From: Streptomyces sp. JH14 | Lineage (GTDB): Bacteria; Actinomycetota; Actinomycetes; Streptomycetales; Streptomycetaceae | Length of the DNA stretch: 64,000 nucleotides | Direction: 5' to 3' | Assembly: GCF_029428675.1 (NCBI RefSeq) | Contig: NZ_JAJNEL010000001.1 | Location: 6,138,001 to 6,202,000 of the forward strand | Shown here: piece after piece, positions 18,398 through 27,358 of the stretch | Numbering within the stretch: the stretch's first letter is position 1 | Layout: every line of letters starts with the position of its first letter | Translations under genes and position numbers: made by a program | The notes under the pieces: model-generated | Seen by the model: the letters and a program-made list of their open reading frames with translations, nothing else | What the model was told of the DNA's origin: nothing | Database searches by the model: none

Positions 18398-19500
18398 CGG
18401 GCGTCCTCCTGGCCGGCCGGGGCAGCGGCGGCGAAGCGATTGGCGGGGCGCTCCAGACCCAGGGTCGAGCGCAGGGACGTACCGGGCAGCGGACGGGCGA
18501 CGAGACGTCGCTCGGACAGGGCCGGAAGGACGAGGCGTGAGAGGACGGACAGATCCTCGTCCAGCACCAGCGGATGCAGCCGTACGCCGTCGACGTGACG
18601 GCTCAATTCGGCAAGGAGAGCGACGAGTTGGTCGGTGGGGCCGACGTGCCGCAGTCTTCCCCTGTCGCCCCACGGCGCGTACCGTTCCAGGTCTGCGACG
18701 CGCTCGGCGGCCGTGGCGTCCGGGGTGTCCAGCGCCACCTCCACCTCCGCGAAGACGCGGGGCGTACCGGCGGCAGCAGCGGCCGTGGTGACCGATGCGA
18801 GGTCGCGCCCTTCGACGAGGGCGACGTCGAGTTGTGCTGCGGGACCCCGGTCGGGCCGGCCCAGGACGACAAGCTGCCCCTGGGGCGGGCGTGGCACGAT
18901 CGCCGGGCCCTTGACGGCATACGTCTCGCCGGTGAAGTCGATGTAGTGCAGCCGTTCGCGGTCGAGGTAACGGCTGGTGGCCACGGACCGGATGACGGCG
19001 TCGTCGTCCCAGGAGTCCCACAGGGCGCGGGTGACCTCGATCCCGTCACGGGACTCCCGGGCCCGCGCGTCGGCGTCGGCGACCAGCGGACGCCCCCAGG
19101 CCCGGGCCGCCTCGGGACGCTCCTCCTCCGTCACCACCCACCCGGCGCGACCGGCGGAGATGTGGTCCAGGGACGCCAACTGGCTGGAGACATGGAAGGG
19201 TTCGGCATACGTCACCGGGACGACGGGCGCGATCCCGATGGCGCTCGTGGACGCCGCGACGAAAGCCGCTCGCTCCACCGCGCCGATACGGCCCACCGGA
19301 TCCGGTGCGGCGCCGGGCGGCAGAACGCCGTCGTCCAGGGTGACCAGGGTGAACCCGGCATTCTCGGCGATGGCGGCGACCCGCGCCACACGGCGCGGGG
19401 TGAGCAGCTGATCGGGGGAGTGGGCGGCGCGGCGCCAGGCCGCGGGGTGGGCGCCGTCGCCGTCGAGCTCGACGGCGAGGTGCAGGGCGGGGTTGGACAT
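18394..19500 (-). CDS. LLM monooxygenase, first gene behind leader peptide 19580-19696
   Basis: A 368-residue luciferase-fold protein. I chose ATG 19500 (MSNPALHLAVELDGDGAHPAAWR) because the paralogue at 34492 begins with the same block. FTLVTLDDGVLPP, AEPFHVSSQLASLDHISAGRAGW and LHYIDFTGETYAVKGPAIVPRPPQGQ match that paralogue. It is translationally coupled to the NtaA-type gene downstream. The upstream leader implies induction under cysteine shortage. Confidence 0.88.
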   Translation of the reverse strand: MSNPALHLAVELDGDGAHPAAWRRAAHSPDQLLTPRRVARVAAIAENAGFTLVTLDDGVLPPGAAPDPVGRIGAVERAAFVAASTSAIGIAPVVPVTYAEPFHVSSQLASLDHISAGRAGWVVTEEERPEAARAWGRPLVADADARARESRDGIEVTRALWDSWDDDAVIRSVATSRYLDRERLHYIDFTGETYAVKGPAIVPRPPQGQLVVLGRPDRGPAAQLDVALVEGRDLASVTTAAAAAGTPRVFAEVEVALDTPDATAAERVADLERYAPWGDRGRLRHVGPTDQLVALLAELSRHVDGVRLHPLVLDEDLSVLSRLVLPALSERRLVARPLPGTSLRSTLGLERPANRFAAAAPAGQEDAR

Positions 19501-19579
19501 GGGGTGCCTTCCGGGAAAACACGGCGACTCGCGGCCACAGAGCCACGACGAGACAGCCGGCGGGACCGGCCGGGAGGGG

Positions 19580-19696
19580 TCAGGCGTGTACGGAAGGACA
19601 GACGGCGGAGGAGGTGCGGCAGTAGTCCACATGCCGCCGGGTGATCAGCCGCGCACCAGTGCACGCACCTTGCGGTGCCGCGCCCAGTACGTGCAT
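19580..19696 (-). CDS. Cysteine-type leader peptide (38 aa) for the 16.9-19.5 kb LLM operon
   Basis: ATG at 19696 lies five bases after GGTGGAGG. The product ends TRRHVDYCRTSSAVCPSVHA, an exact fit to the RRH(I/V)Dxx(R)xxSAxC family seen seven more times here. Cys codons stand at YCR and AVC. The stop is 79 bases before the LLM start. Confidence 0.8.
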   Translation of the reverse strand: MHVLGAAPQGACTGARLITRRHVDYCRTSSAVCPSVHA

Positions 19697-19731
19697 CAGA
19701 GCCTCCACCTGTCAGCAACTTTCCCTTTCAA

Positions 19732-19760
19732 CGTATGTCGTCCGCCCCTGTGAATGTCAA
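19732..19760 (-). promoter_or_regulatory. Promoter for leader 19580-19696
   Basis: Minus-strand TTGACA (19755-19760) and CATACG (19732-19737) are separated by 17 bases. Transcription would start about 25-30 bases ahead of the leader ATG. Confidence 0.5.
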
Positions 19761-19838
19761 GGTCGACCACCGGTGGGGGCGTCTCACCCGCTGGGACCCA
19801 TGGTGGACGCATCTTTCCGGTTGTGCTTTGATCCGGCC

Positions 19839-19928
19839 ATGGAGACCACTGGCCCGGCACACACGGTGCTGCTCGACCCGTTCTGGGTGAGCCGCCGCGC
19901 CGACCAGTTCGACCAGGTCTGTTGCTGA
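19839..19928 (+). CDS. Possible divergent leader peptide ending in Cys-Cys
   Basis: A 29-codon ORF ends VSRRADQFDQVCC-stop about 130 bases before the dioxygenase pseudogene. The SRR block followed some ten residues later by terminal Cys-Cys resembles the leader family, but His-Ile-Asp is replaced by ADQFD. No clear ribosome site precedes ATG 19839; an in-frame ATG at 19800 is an alternative. It might be a decayed leader of the MetY operon. Confidence 0.3.
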   Translation: METTGPAHTVLLDPFWVSRRADQFDQVCC

Positions 19929-20055
19929 CCGCCGTTCGACGGCTCGCGATCTCGCTCTTCTCCTTCTGCCTGCAGCCTTATCTTGCCCCCAACTAGTTGC
20001 TTTTTGGGCGTAGTTGTGAGGCGCGCGCGTCCGACCTGCCGTGAAGGAACCTCCC

Positions 20056-21079
20056 ATGGCCCAGTCCACAGCCCTGCCCGTCATCGACATCTCCCGCTTC
20101 CGCGCCCCGGACGCGGACCGTGACGCCTTCCTCGCCGAACTCCGCACCGCCGCCCACGAGGTGGGCTTCTTCTACGTCACCGGGCACGGAGCCCCCGCGG
20201 CGCTGCGGGAGGAGGTGCTGAGCGCGGCCCGCCGCTTCTTCGCGTTGCCGGAGGAGCAGCGGCTGGAGATCGAGAACCTCAACTCGCCGCAGTTCCGTGG
20301 CTATACGCGCACCGGCACCGAGTACACGGCGGGCAGCGCCGACTGGCGTGAACAGATCGACATCGGCCCGGAGCGGGCGGCGCGGGAGACCGGCCCGGAC
20401 GATCCTGACTACCTGCGTCTGATCGGCCCCAACCAATGGCCCTCGGCGCTACCGGAGTTGCGGGACATCGTGCTGCGCTGGCAGGCGGAGGCGCTGCGGG
20501 TGAGCCGTGAGGTGCTGCGGGCGCTCGCGGCGGCGCTCGGGCAGGACGAGGGCTACTTCGACCAGTGGTTCGACGACGAGGCGGCCGTCCATGTGAAGAT
20601 CGTCCACTATCCGCCGCGCGTCGCCGAGGACGCAGACCAGGGCGTGGGTTCGCACAAGGATTACGGCTATCTCGCACTGCTGCAGCAGGGTCGGCGGACT
20701 TCAGGTGCAGCGCGAGGACGGCACGTGGATCGACGCGGTACCTGTGCCCGGTGCGTTCGTGTTCAACATCGGAGAGATGCTGGAGATCGCCACCCAGGGC
20801 TACCTGAAGGCCACTCAGCACCGGGTGGTCAGTCCCCAGCCGGGCGTCCACCGCTACTCGATCCCCTTCTTCCTCGGCCCGCGCCTGGACGCGGTCGTCA
20901 AGCCGCTGCAACTTCCCCCGAAACTCACGACGTTGAGCCGTGGCGTGACCGACGACCCGGACAACCCGCTGCTCGCGGCCTTCGGGGAGAACGCGGTCGT
21001 CGGCTGGCTCCGCTCGCATCCGCGGGTCGCCGAGGGCTGGTGGTCCGACGTCCAGGCCAAGCGGGAGGCAGGTCGGTGA
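20056..21079 (+). pseudogene. Isopenicillin-N-synthase-like Fe(II)/2-oxoglutarate oxygenase, frameshifted
   Basis: ATG 20056 follows GAAGGAACC. The first frame gives LPVIDISRFRAPDADRDAFL, HEVGFFYVTGHGAP and, with the first metal-ligand His and Asp, GSHKDYGYLALLQQ. At about 20690-20697 the reading frame must shift by one base to continue as VQREDGTWIDAVPVPGAFVF, then the second His and Arg (TQHRVVSPQPGVHRYSIPFF) and the end at 21079. Both halves are otherwise intact. A single indel breaks the gene; a sequencing error is possible. The stop overlaps the MetY start (GTGA). Confidence 0.85.
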
Positions 21080-22080
21080 CCAACTGGGCGTTCGAGACCC
21101 GCCAGGTGCACTCCGGTGCCGTCCCCGACCCCGCTACCGGCGCCCGGGCTGTGCCGATCCACCAGACCACCAGCTACGTCTTCCGGGACACCGCGCACGC
21201 CGCCGCGGCCTTCGAACTGGCCGACCTGACCACCCACGCCTACACCCGGCTGTCGAACCCCACCACCGCCGTGGCCGAGGAGCGCATCGCCGCGCTGGAG
21301 GGCGGGTCGGCCGCGGTCGCCGTGGCCAGCGGCCAGGCCGCGACGAGCCTCGCCCTGCTGAACCTGGCACGCGCAGGCGATCACATCGTCGTGCACTCCA
21401 CCACCAAGTTCCTGTCCGGCCACGGCACCGGCATCGGCGGGGTCGTCGTGGACAGCGGGCGCTTCGACTTCGGTGCCGACCCCGACCGGTGGCCGGGCCT
21501 GACCCGCCCCGATCCGACGTACAACGGCCTGGCCTTCTGGGACTCCTTCTCCGACCTCGGTCTCGCCTACGCGCTGCGTCTGCGCACCCGCCTGGTCCGG
21601 GATCTGGGACCGGCCGTATCCCCCTTCAACAGCTTCCTGCTCCTGCAGGGCCTGGAGACGCTCAGCCTGCGTATTGAACGGCACGTCTCCAACACCCAGT
21701 CGCTCGCGGAATGGCTGGAGGAACAGCCCCAGGTGACGCGGGTGCACTACGCCTCCCTGCCCTCCAGCCCGTGGCAGACGCAGGCCAAGCGGTATCTGCC
21801 ACGCGGCGCCGGAGCGGTCCTCGCCTTCGAACTCGCGGGTGGCCTGGAGGCAGGCCGGCGCTTCGTCGAGGGCGTCCGGCTGTTCAGCCACCTCGCGAAC
21901 ATCGGCGACGTACGCAGCCTCGTCATCCACCCCGCCTCCACCACCCACGCCCAACTGGACGCCGGTCAGCAGATCGCGGCCGGGGTCACCCCCGGCCTGG
22001 TGCGGCTGTCGGTCGGGACCGAGGGCGTCGACGACCTGATCGCCGACCTCGAAGCAGGCCTGAGAGCAGCCGCCGTATGA
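21076..22080 (+). pseudogene. O-acetylhomoserine sulfhydrylase-like (MetY) with large internal in-frame deletion
   Basis: GTG 21076 opens a 334-residue frame, where PLP-dependent MetY enzymes have about 430. The N-terminus (FETRQVHSGAVPDPATGARAV, HAYTRLSNPTTAVAEERIAALEGG, SGQAATSLALLNLARAGDHIV) jumps directly to VHSTTKFLSGHGTGIGGVVV, which carries the PLP lysine. About 100 residues between GDHIV and (AD)IVVHS, including the PLP-contacting Tyr and Asp regions, are missing; the repeated ACATCGTC-like sequence could be the deletion joint. The C-terminus is complete. It probably no longer makes homocysteine. Confidence 0.8.
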
Positions 22081-22601
22081 ACCCCGCCGCAGGCACCCGA
22101 GGAGCACGATCGGCCCTGCCCCGCAGCACCGCCCTCCGGCGCGCCGCCACCTCAGTCCTCGCCGGCCTGGCCGCGACCGCCTGCGGCACCGGCGCGGCCG
22201 ACGCCCCGGCGAACGCCGGGCCGAGCAGCCGGGACCCCGAGCCCACCGTCATCGACACGCATGCGACGGTCGACGTCCGCCTCGGGCTGGGGCCGACCAG
22301 CCTTGGCACCTTCGGCCTAGCGAAGAACGCCACCTACGACCTGGTCCGGCGCGGCGCGAACGACGACCGCACCGTCACCGGCACGCCCCGGCAGATCGCC
22401 GACCACATCGAGGAGTGGTTCCACGGCCGCGCTGCCGACGGCTTCATCGCCATCTTTCCGTACCTGCCGGGCAGCCTGGACGCCTTCGCCGAGCTCGTCA
22501 TCCCCGAGCCGCGCCGCCGCAGCCTGTTCCGCACCCACTACAGGAGCCGCACGCTGCGCGATCACCTGGGCCTGCCGCCGCGGCCGTCCCGGCGGCCGTA
22601 G
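22077..22601 (+). pseudogene. Chimera: solute-binding lipoprotein N-terminus fused to an LLM C-terminus
   Basis: A 174-codon frame. Residues 1-82 look like the start of a substrate-binding lipoprotein (ARR-type signal, lipobox LAATAC at Cys36, then DTHATVDVRLGLGPTSLGTFGLAKN). Residues about 85-170 are the end of an NtaA-type LLM (TVTGTPRQIADHIEEWFHGRAADGFI, then LVIPEPRRRSLFRTHYRSRTLRDHLGL). The bodies of both genes are gone, yet the frame is open. It overlaps MetY by ATGA and the MFS gene by one base. It was probably created by a deletion spanning an ABC transporter and an LLM gene. Confidence 0.75.
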
Positions 22602-24070
22602 TGCTGCCGGGAGAAGACCGCGCCGCACGGCGGGTGCTGCTGGTGTGCATGGCGGCGGGCGCGACGACCCTGCTGGACCAGGCTGTGCTCAACATCGCGA
22701 TCCCGAGCATGCGCCAGTCGCTCGGGGCCACCGGGGCGGACGTCCAGTGGATCGTGGCCGGGTACTCGCTGGCCTTCGGCCTGGCCCTCGTCCCCGGTGG
22801 CAGCCTCGGTGACCTGCACGGGCGCAAGCGTCTCTTCATGGCCGGGGTGGCGGTCTTCCTCCTGGCCGGGGTGACGGCCGCGACCGGAGGAGAGCCGGGG
22901 ATCCTCATCGGTGCCCGGCTGGTGCAGGGGGCCGCGGCCGGGATCGTCAACTCGCAGGTGATCGGCACCATTCAGGATGTCTTCCACGGTCAGGCCCGCG
23001 GCCGTGCGCTGGGCCTGTACGCGGTCACCGGCGGCGTGGCCACGGCCCTCGGACCGCCGCTCGGCGGTGCGCTTGTCGCCGCGCTGGGCCCCGAGGCGGG
23101 CTGGCGGTGCTGCCTGCTGCTGAGCTCACCGTGCGCGGTGCTCACCCTGGCCCTCGCGGCCCGCTGGCTCCCCCCGCCTCGGCGCACCGCCCGCAACTCC
23201 CGGCTGGACGTCCTCGGCCTCGGTCTGCTCTGTGGCTGCACGCTGACGCTGATGGTGCCCTTCATCCGCACCCCGGACGGCGGGGGAGAGGCACTGCTGT
23301 GGGGCATCGCGGTAGGCGCGTTGGCAGCCGTCTTCGCCGTGCACCAGCGCCTGCGGATGCGGCGGGGCCGTCAGCCGCTGCTGCACCCCGCGCTGACATC
23401 GTCGAAGCCGTACATGCTGGGCACGGCTGTCGCCATGGCCCAGTTCGGCTCCTCACTGGCGGCGTTCCTGGTACTCACCATCTTCCTGCAAAGCGGCCTC
23501 GGCCTGTCCGCTCTGCTCACGGCGGCGGTCACCCTCCCCGGGGCGGTCGGGATGGGCATGTCCTCGGCCCTCGCCTGGCGGCTCGTACGACGGATCGGAC
23601 CGCGTACGGTGACCGTCGGTCTGACCCTGGGCATCGGTGCCGCCCTGACGGGAGCGGCGGTCGCGCTCTGCGTGCCGACGGAGGCGCTGCCGATGGCACT
23701 GGCCGGGACGCAGATGATGGCCGGCACCGCCGGAGGGCTCACCGTCTCGCCCAACCAGACCCAGGTGCTGCAGCATGCGCCGGCCGAGGCTGCGGGAGTG
23801 GGCGGCGGCGTCCTGCAGATGGCCCAGCGCATCGCGGCGGCCATCTGCCTCAGCGCCGTCCCGGCGGTCTATCTGCACGCCGCTTCCGGTCCCCCGGGAG
23901 ACGGTCAACCTCGGACCGGGTACGCGCTGGCCTCCTGTGTCTGCGCGGGCCTGCTCGCCGTGGCCCTGCTGCTGTCCTTGCGGCGCGGCACCGCCCCGCC
24001 GTCTCGCCCGTCGGCACCCGCGTCGGCGCACCTCGCTGGTGCGGTTCCCCGCTCCAAGGAATCGACCTGA
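22601..24070 (+). CDS. MFS transporter, DHA2 (EmrB/QacA) type
   Basis: A 489-residue protein starting GTG 22601, overlapping the chimera's stop. About 14 hydrophobic segments are visible. LDQAVLNIAIPSMRQSLGAT (helix 1 motif), GGSLGDLHGRKRLF (motif A) and LYAVTGGVATALGPPLGGAL (motif C of antiporters) identify a drug/metabolite exporter. The substrate is unknown. It may have been co-transcribed with the sulfur genes in front before they decayed. Confidence 0.85.
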   Translation: MLPGEDRAARRVLLVCMAAGATTLLDQAVLNIAIPSMRQSLGATGADVQWIVAGYSLAFGLALVPGGSLGDLHGRKRLFMAGVAVFLLAGVTAATGGEPGILIGARLVQGAAAGIVNSQVIGTIQDVFHGQARGRALGLYAVTGGVATALGPPLGGALVAALGPEAGWRCCLLLSSPCAVLTLALAARWLPPPRRTARNSRLDVLGLGLLCGCTLTLMVPFIRTPDGGGEALLWGIAVGALAAVFAVHQRLRMRRGRQPLLHPALTSSKPYMLGTAVAMAQFGSSLAAFLVLTIFLQSGLGLSALLTAAVTLPGAVGMGMSSALAWRLVRRIGPRTVTVGLTLGIGAALTGAAVALCVPTEALPMALAGTQMMAGTAGGLTVSPNQTQVLQHAPAEAAGVGGGVLQMAQRIAAAICLSAVPAVYLHAASGPPGDGQPRTGYALASCVCAGLLAVALLLSLRRGTAPPSRPSAPASAHLAGAVPRSKEST

Positions 24071-24152
24071 TCCCAGGTGACGCGGGTGCCGCACCTCGCC
24101 CTCTTCATGCCTCAGCGGCTCTTTCACCCCTACCGAAACCGAAGGAGATCAC

Positions 24153-25394
24153 GTGAGTTCGACCAGAATGCGGCCCGTCCTCGTAGTCCTGGGTGCGGCG
24201 GCGCTGTTGACCGCGTCCGTCGCCGTTCCACAGGCCTCGGCGGCCGGCCGTACGTCCGCGGCCCTCGCCTGGTACGACGCCACCGCCGAGACCATCGCGA
24301 CGGCCGGGGCATCCACTCAGATCACCAACAGCCGTACGTGGGCCATCAGTTGGCTCGCGGCCGCCAGGGCCACCCGGAGTGTGCCGACGGGCGTCGAGCG
24401 CGGTGCGTATCAGGAGGCGGCGCTCGCCGGGGCCGTACACCGTGCGCTGGTGACGCTGGTCCCGAGCCGTGCGGAGCAGCTCGACGCGACGTACGAGAAG
24501 ACCCTCGACGCGATCCCCGATGGCCCGGCTGAGGAGCGAGGCGTCGCGGCGGGGGAGAAGCAGGCCGATCTTGTCCTGAAGTCGAGGGAGGGCGACGGCC
24601 TGGATCCTGCCTCGGTCAACGCGCCCTATCCCGTGAAGCCCGCGGCGCCGGGCGGGTGGCAGCCGACGCCACCCGACTACGCACCGGCGGCGCAGTACGG
24701 CAATCGTCTCGCCAAGCCGTTCCTGCTGAAGTCGCAGCACCAGTTCCGGCTCGCCCCGCCGCCCGCCCTCGACTCCCGGCGCTACGCCGCCGACCTCGCG
24801 GAGGTGCGGGCGTACGGCGCCGTGGACAGCGCGGTACGCAGCGCCCACCAGACCGAGACGGCCACCTTCTGGCTGGGCTCCTCCCTCAGCCTCTACACCG
24901 AGCCGCTGCGGGTGGCGCTCTCGCGCACCGGCCAGGGGATCGCCGGGCAGGCGCGGCTGGTCGCGCTCTTCCACGTGGCGCTGGTGGACACACAGATCGC
25001 CACCTCCGACAGCAAGTACGCCTACGAACGCTGGCGTCCCGTCACCGCGATCCGCACCGGCACCATCGACCCCGACCCGGACTGGACGCCGCTGCACACC
25101 ACCCCCGCTCATCCGGACTACCCCAGCGGCCACAACACCTACGCGGGCGCCGCACAGACCGTGCTGTCGGCGCTGGTCGGGCCGCGTACCGCCCCGTTCG
25201 ACCTGAGCAGCCCCACCGCGCCCGGGGTGACCAGGAGGTACACCGCCTGGAAGCAGCTCTCGGACGAGAACGTGGACGCCCGGGTCTTCTCCGGTATCCA
25301 CACCCGGTCGGCCGACGAGGCGGGGATCACGCTCGGCACGAACGTGGCACGGTACGTCCTGCAGAACGCGGGACGGCTCCTCGCCCCACGCTGA
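24153..25394 (+). CDS. Secreted vanadium-dependent haloperoxidase / PAP2-type protein
   Basis: A 413-residue protein from GTG 24153 behind GAAGGAGATC. It has a Sec signal (VLVVLGAAALLTASVAVPQASA-A). The vanadate/phosphate-binding residues of the family are visible: K288 and R295 in SKYAYERWRP, the PSGHN block (S325, G326, H327), and R377/H383 in ARVFSGIHTRSADEAG. The enzyme would oxidise halides with peroxide, or act as a phosphatase, outside the cell. No halogenation partner genes are nearby. Confidence 0.88.
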   Translation: MSSTRMRPVLVVLGAAALLTASVAVPQASAAGRTSAALAWYDATAETIATAGASTQITNSRTWAISWLAAARATRSVPTGVERGAYQEAALAGAVHRALVTLVPSRAEQLDATYEKTLDAIPDGPAEERGVAAGEKQADLVLKSREGDGLDPASVNAPYPVKPAAPGGWQPTPPDYAPAAQYGNRLAKPFLLKSQHQFRLAPPPALDSRRYAADLAEVRAYGAVDSAVRSAHQTETATFWLGSSLSLYTEPLRVALSRTGQGIAGQARLVALFHVALVDTQIATSDSKYAYERWRPVTAIRTGTIDPDPDWTPLHTTPAHPDYPSGHNTYAGAAQTVLSALVGPRTAPFDLSSPTAPGVTRRYTAWKQLSDENVDARVFSGIHTRSADEAGITLGTNVARYVLQNAGRLLAPR

Positions 25395-25463
25395 CCCTCC
25401 GAGCGCTCACCGGCAGCGCGACACCCACTCCGTAGTGCCGACGCAACGCAGGCCATGACCGTA

Positions 25464-25493
25464 CCGAGGCCCCGCCGTCGCACGGGGCCTCGG
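25464..25493 (+). terminator. Intrinsic terminator hairpin after the haloperoxidase gene
   Basis: A perfect 11-bp stem CCGAGGCCCCG / CGGGGCCTCGG with an 8-base loop. It lies between the convergent haloperoxidase and MerR genes, so it can serve both. There is no U-tract, as is usual in Streptomyces. Confidence 0.75.
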
Positions 25494-25601
25494 TGGGCCG
25501 GGCTCATTCGAACGCCGCCGCGTCGCGCAGTGCCTGGCCCACGGCTGCCGGTGAGTCCGGCCCCGGGGGGATCGAGCCGCGGGAATGCCTCGTACGGAGG
25601 C

Positions 25602-25970
25602 TCAGGTCCGTCCCGTCTGCCGTGCAAGGCGGGTGCGCAGGCCGGTGAGGCGGTCGATCTCGGCGTCGATGGCCGCCAACCGGCGTGCGACCACCCCGGA
25701 GCCGCGGGCGGTGGGGTCGTTGTCGGCACAGCGCCGTTGCGGATCCTCGACCAGGAGCTGGATGCGGTCGGCGATGCCGCGCAGGTCCTCGACGGTCAGA
25801 CCGAGGGCGAGCAGTTCACGAATGACGCGGACGCGGGCCACGTCGTCCGGCCCGTACCGGCGCTGGCCCGTGGCCGTGCGCGGCGGCGGGGTCAGCAGGC
25901 CGCGCTCCTCGTAGAACCGCAGGGCCCGCGCGGTGGTTCCGGCTGCCGCCGCCGCATCTCCGATCCGCAT
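25602..25970 (-). CDS. MerR-family transcriptional regulator
   Basis: A 122-residue protein from ATG 25970. The N-terminal MerR HTH is complete (MRIGDAAAAAGTTARALRFYEERGLLTPPPRTATGQRRYGPDDVARV). An effector helix follows with a single Cys (QRRCADNDPTARGSGVV). It follows the oxidoreductase gene at 26029 by 58 bases on the same strand. The MerR-like operator at 27139-27160 upstream of that operon suggests self-control, probably in response to electrophiles. Confidence 0.88.
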   Translation of the reverse strand: MRIGDAAAAAGTTARALRFYEERGLLTPPPRTATGQRRYGPDDVARVRVIRELLALGLTVEDLRGIADRIQLLVEDPQRRCADNDPTARGSGVVARRLAAIDAEIDRLTGLRTRLARQTGRT

Positions 25971-26028
25971 CCCGACCTCGCCTCGCTCCGTGCCCGCACG
26001 CTCGCCCCTGACGCACGGCGGCGGTGCT

Positions 26029-27069
26029 TCAGTGTGACGGCAGCTCCACGACGACGGTGCCGAAGTGCCGCCCCTCGAACAGTTCCTGCAACGCTCGAGG
26101 AGCCCGTTCGATGCCCGGGATCCGTACGTGCGGAAAGGAGATTGCACCGGAACGCAGCCAGTCGCCGAACCGTTCGGCCCATTCCTCCGCCACCCCGGGA
26201 TGGTCCGTGCCGCTGTAGCCGCGCAGCGTGATCCCCTGGGTGATGACGCGGAAGGCGTCGATCTCCACCGGAGCGCTGTCACCGTCCCGGTGCGGCGACA
26301 GCTGGCCGGCCAGTGCGCCGACGAGAGCGAAGCGGGCCCCACGGCGAGCCACCCCGAGCGCAGCGGTAAGTTGCTCGCCGCCCACGGTGTCCACCACGAG
26401 GTCGATGCCGTCGGGTGCCGCCGCGCCCAACTGCGCGATGAGCGTGGGGAATTCGCCGCCGGGCACGACCACCGCGTCATAGCCCAGCTCGGTGCGCAGC
26501 CGGTCGGCCTTGGCGGGGGAACGGGTACTGCCGATGACCCTCCCGGCGCCCAGCAGCCTGGCGACCGGACCGGCCAGGGTCCCCACCGCGCCGGCCGCCC
26601 CGGTGACGAGGACCGTGTCGCCGGGACGTATGTCGGCAAGCCGGGTGAGCGCACCGTAGGCGGCCACCCCGGACGACAGGTGGGCGACCGGGTCCGGCAG
26701 GACATCGCCGACCGGGGTGCAGTCGGCTGCGGCCACCAGCGCGTGCTCGCGCCACCCGAGCAGGTGCGTGACGGCGTCTCCCGGTTGCAGTGGGCTGCCC
26801 GCGCCCGCGGCGACGACCTCGCCGACGGCGGGGCCGAAGAGCACGTCACCGGCGTGGATCGGCGGTAGCGGTACGGCCCCGGGCTTCCCGCCGATCAGGG
26901 TGCGCAGACCGGGGAAGACAAGGAAGTACCGGCCCCGGACGAGGACTTGCCCGGGGCCGGGCGCGGGCAGTGGCTGTGCGACGACGGCGAAATGCTCAGG
27001 GCCGGGCAGCCCCTCAGGGACGGTGACGAGTCGGACCTCACGGGTGGCGGAGGGCAGGGAAGCGGCCAT
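26029..27069 (-). CDS. NADP-dependent zinc-free alcohol dehydrogenase/quinone-reductase-like (CurA-type MDR) enzyme
   Basis: A 346-residue medium-chain dehydrogenase from ATG 27069 (AGGAGCCTTCC). The NADP-binding motif is VLVTGAAGAVGTLAGPVARLLGAGRVIGSTRS. There are no zinc-ligand Cys/His patterns, and the N-terminus resembles prostaglandin-reductase-like enzymes. It would reduce alkenal or enone double bonds. Co-transcription with a MerR regulator fits an electrophile-response unit. Confidence 0.85.
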   Translation of the reverse strand: MAASLPSATREVRLVTVPEGLPGPEHFAVVAQPLPAPGPGQVLVRGRYFLVFPGLRTLIGGKPGAVPLPPIHAGDVLFGPAVGEVVAAGAGSPLQPGDAVTHLLGWREHALVAAADCTPVGDVLPDPVAHLSSGVAAYGALTRLADIRPGDTVLVTGAAGAVGTLAGPVARLLGAGRVIGSTRSPAKADRLRTELGYDAVVVPGGEFPTLIAQLGAAAPDGIDLVVDTVGGEQLTAALGVARRGARFALVGALAGQLSPHRDGDSAPVEIDAFRVITQGITLRGYSGTDHPGVAEEWAERFGDWLRSGAISFPHVRIPGIERAPRALQELFEGRHFGTVVVELPSH

Positions 27070-27138
27070 GGAAGGCTCCTGATCGGGGGAAGCGGGCTGA
27101 GCGCGGACGACCGGCCGGTGCCGGCGCGCAGACGCTAG

Positions 27139-27160
27139 CCCTTGACGCGCACGTCAGGGG
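27139..27160 (-). promoter_or_regulatory. MerR-type operator upstream of the MDR-MerR operon
   Basis: CCCTTGAC-6 bases-GTCAGGGG is a near-perfect inverted repeat 70 bases upstream of ATG 27069. On the minus strand it sits between TTGCCC and TAGCGT spaced about 20 bases, the overlong spacer expected for MerR-controlled promoters. Confidence 0.6.
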
Positions 27161-27242
27161 CAAGCGCAGCGGCCTGTGCGATCTCCACGAACAGGCGGAA
27201 AAGTTCTCCGTGTCCGCAATGCAAGACCTGTCCGGAAAGTTA

Positions 27243-27272
27243 TTGACCGACGTGGTGGACCTCTGCTGAACT
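27243..27272 (+). promoter_or_regulatory. Promoter for the leader/TauD unit
   Basis: TTGACC (27243-27248) and TGAACT (27267-27272) are separated by 18 bases. The expected start (about 27279) is within a few bases of the leader ATG at 27281, so the leader may be translated from a nearly leaderless transcript. Confidence 0.4.
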
Positions 27273-27280
27273 CCCGTCTT

Positions 27281-27358
27281 ATGAACCCGCGCGTGGACCT
27301 CACTCGGCGGCGCCACATCGATCTGGCGCACGTCTCCAGCGCGTTTTGTTGTCGCTGA
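27281..27358 (+). CDS. Cysteine-type leader peptide (25 aa) for the tauD unit
   Basis: The product ends TRRRHIDLAHVSSAFCCR-stop: the full leader motif with two adjacent Cys codons (TGT TGT) just before the end. The next real gene, TauD, starts 268 bases downstream. That untranslated stretch (27359-27626) holds no other gene and is long enough for attenuator structures, though none was computed. Confidence 0.8.
   Translation: MNPRVDLTRRRHIDLAHVSSAFCCR

Noticed and set aside
20041..22080. Single 679-residue oxygenase-MetY fusion protein
   Set aside because: Arises only because a frameshift in the oxygenase lets the frame run into MetY; the oxygenase C-terminus lies in another frame and ends exactly at the MetY GTG start.
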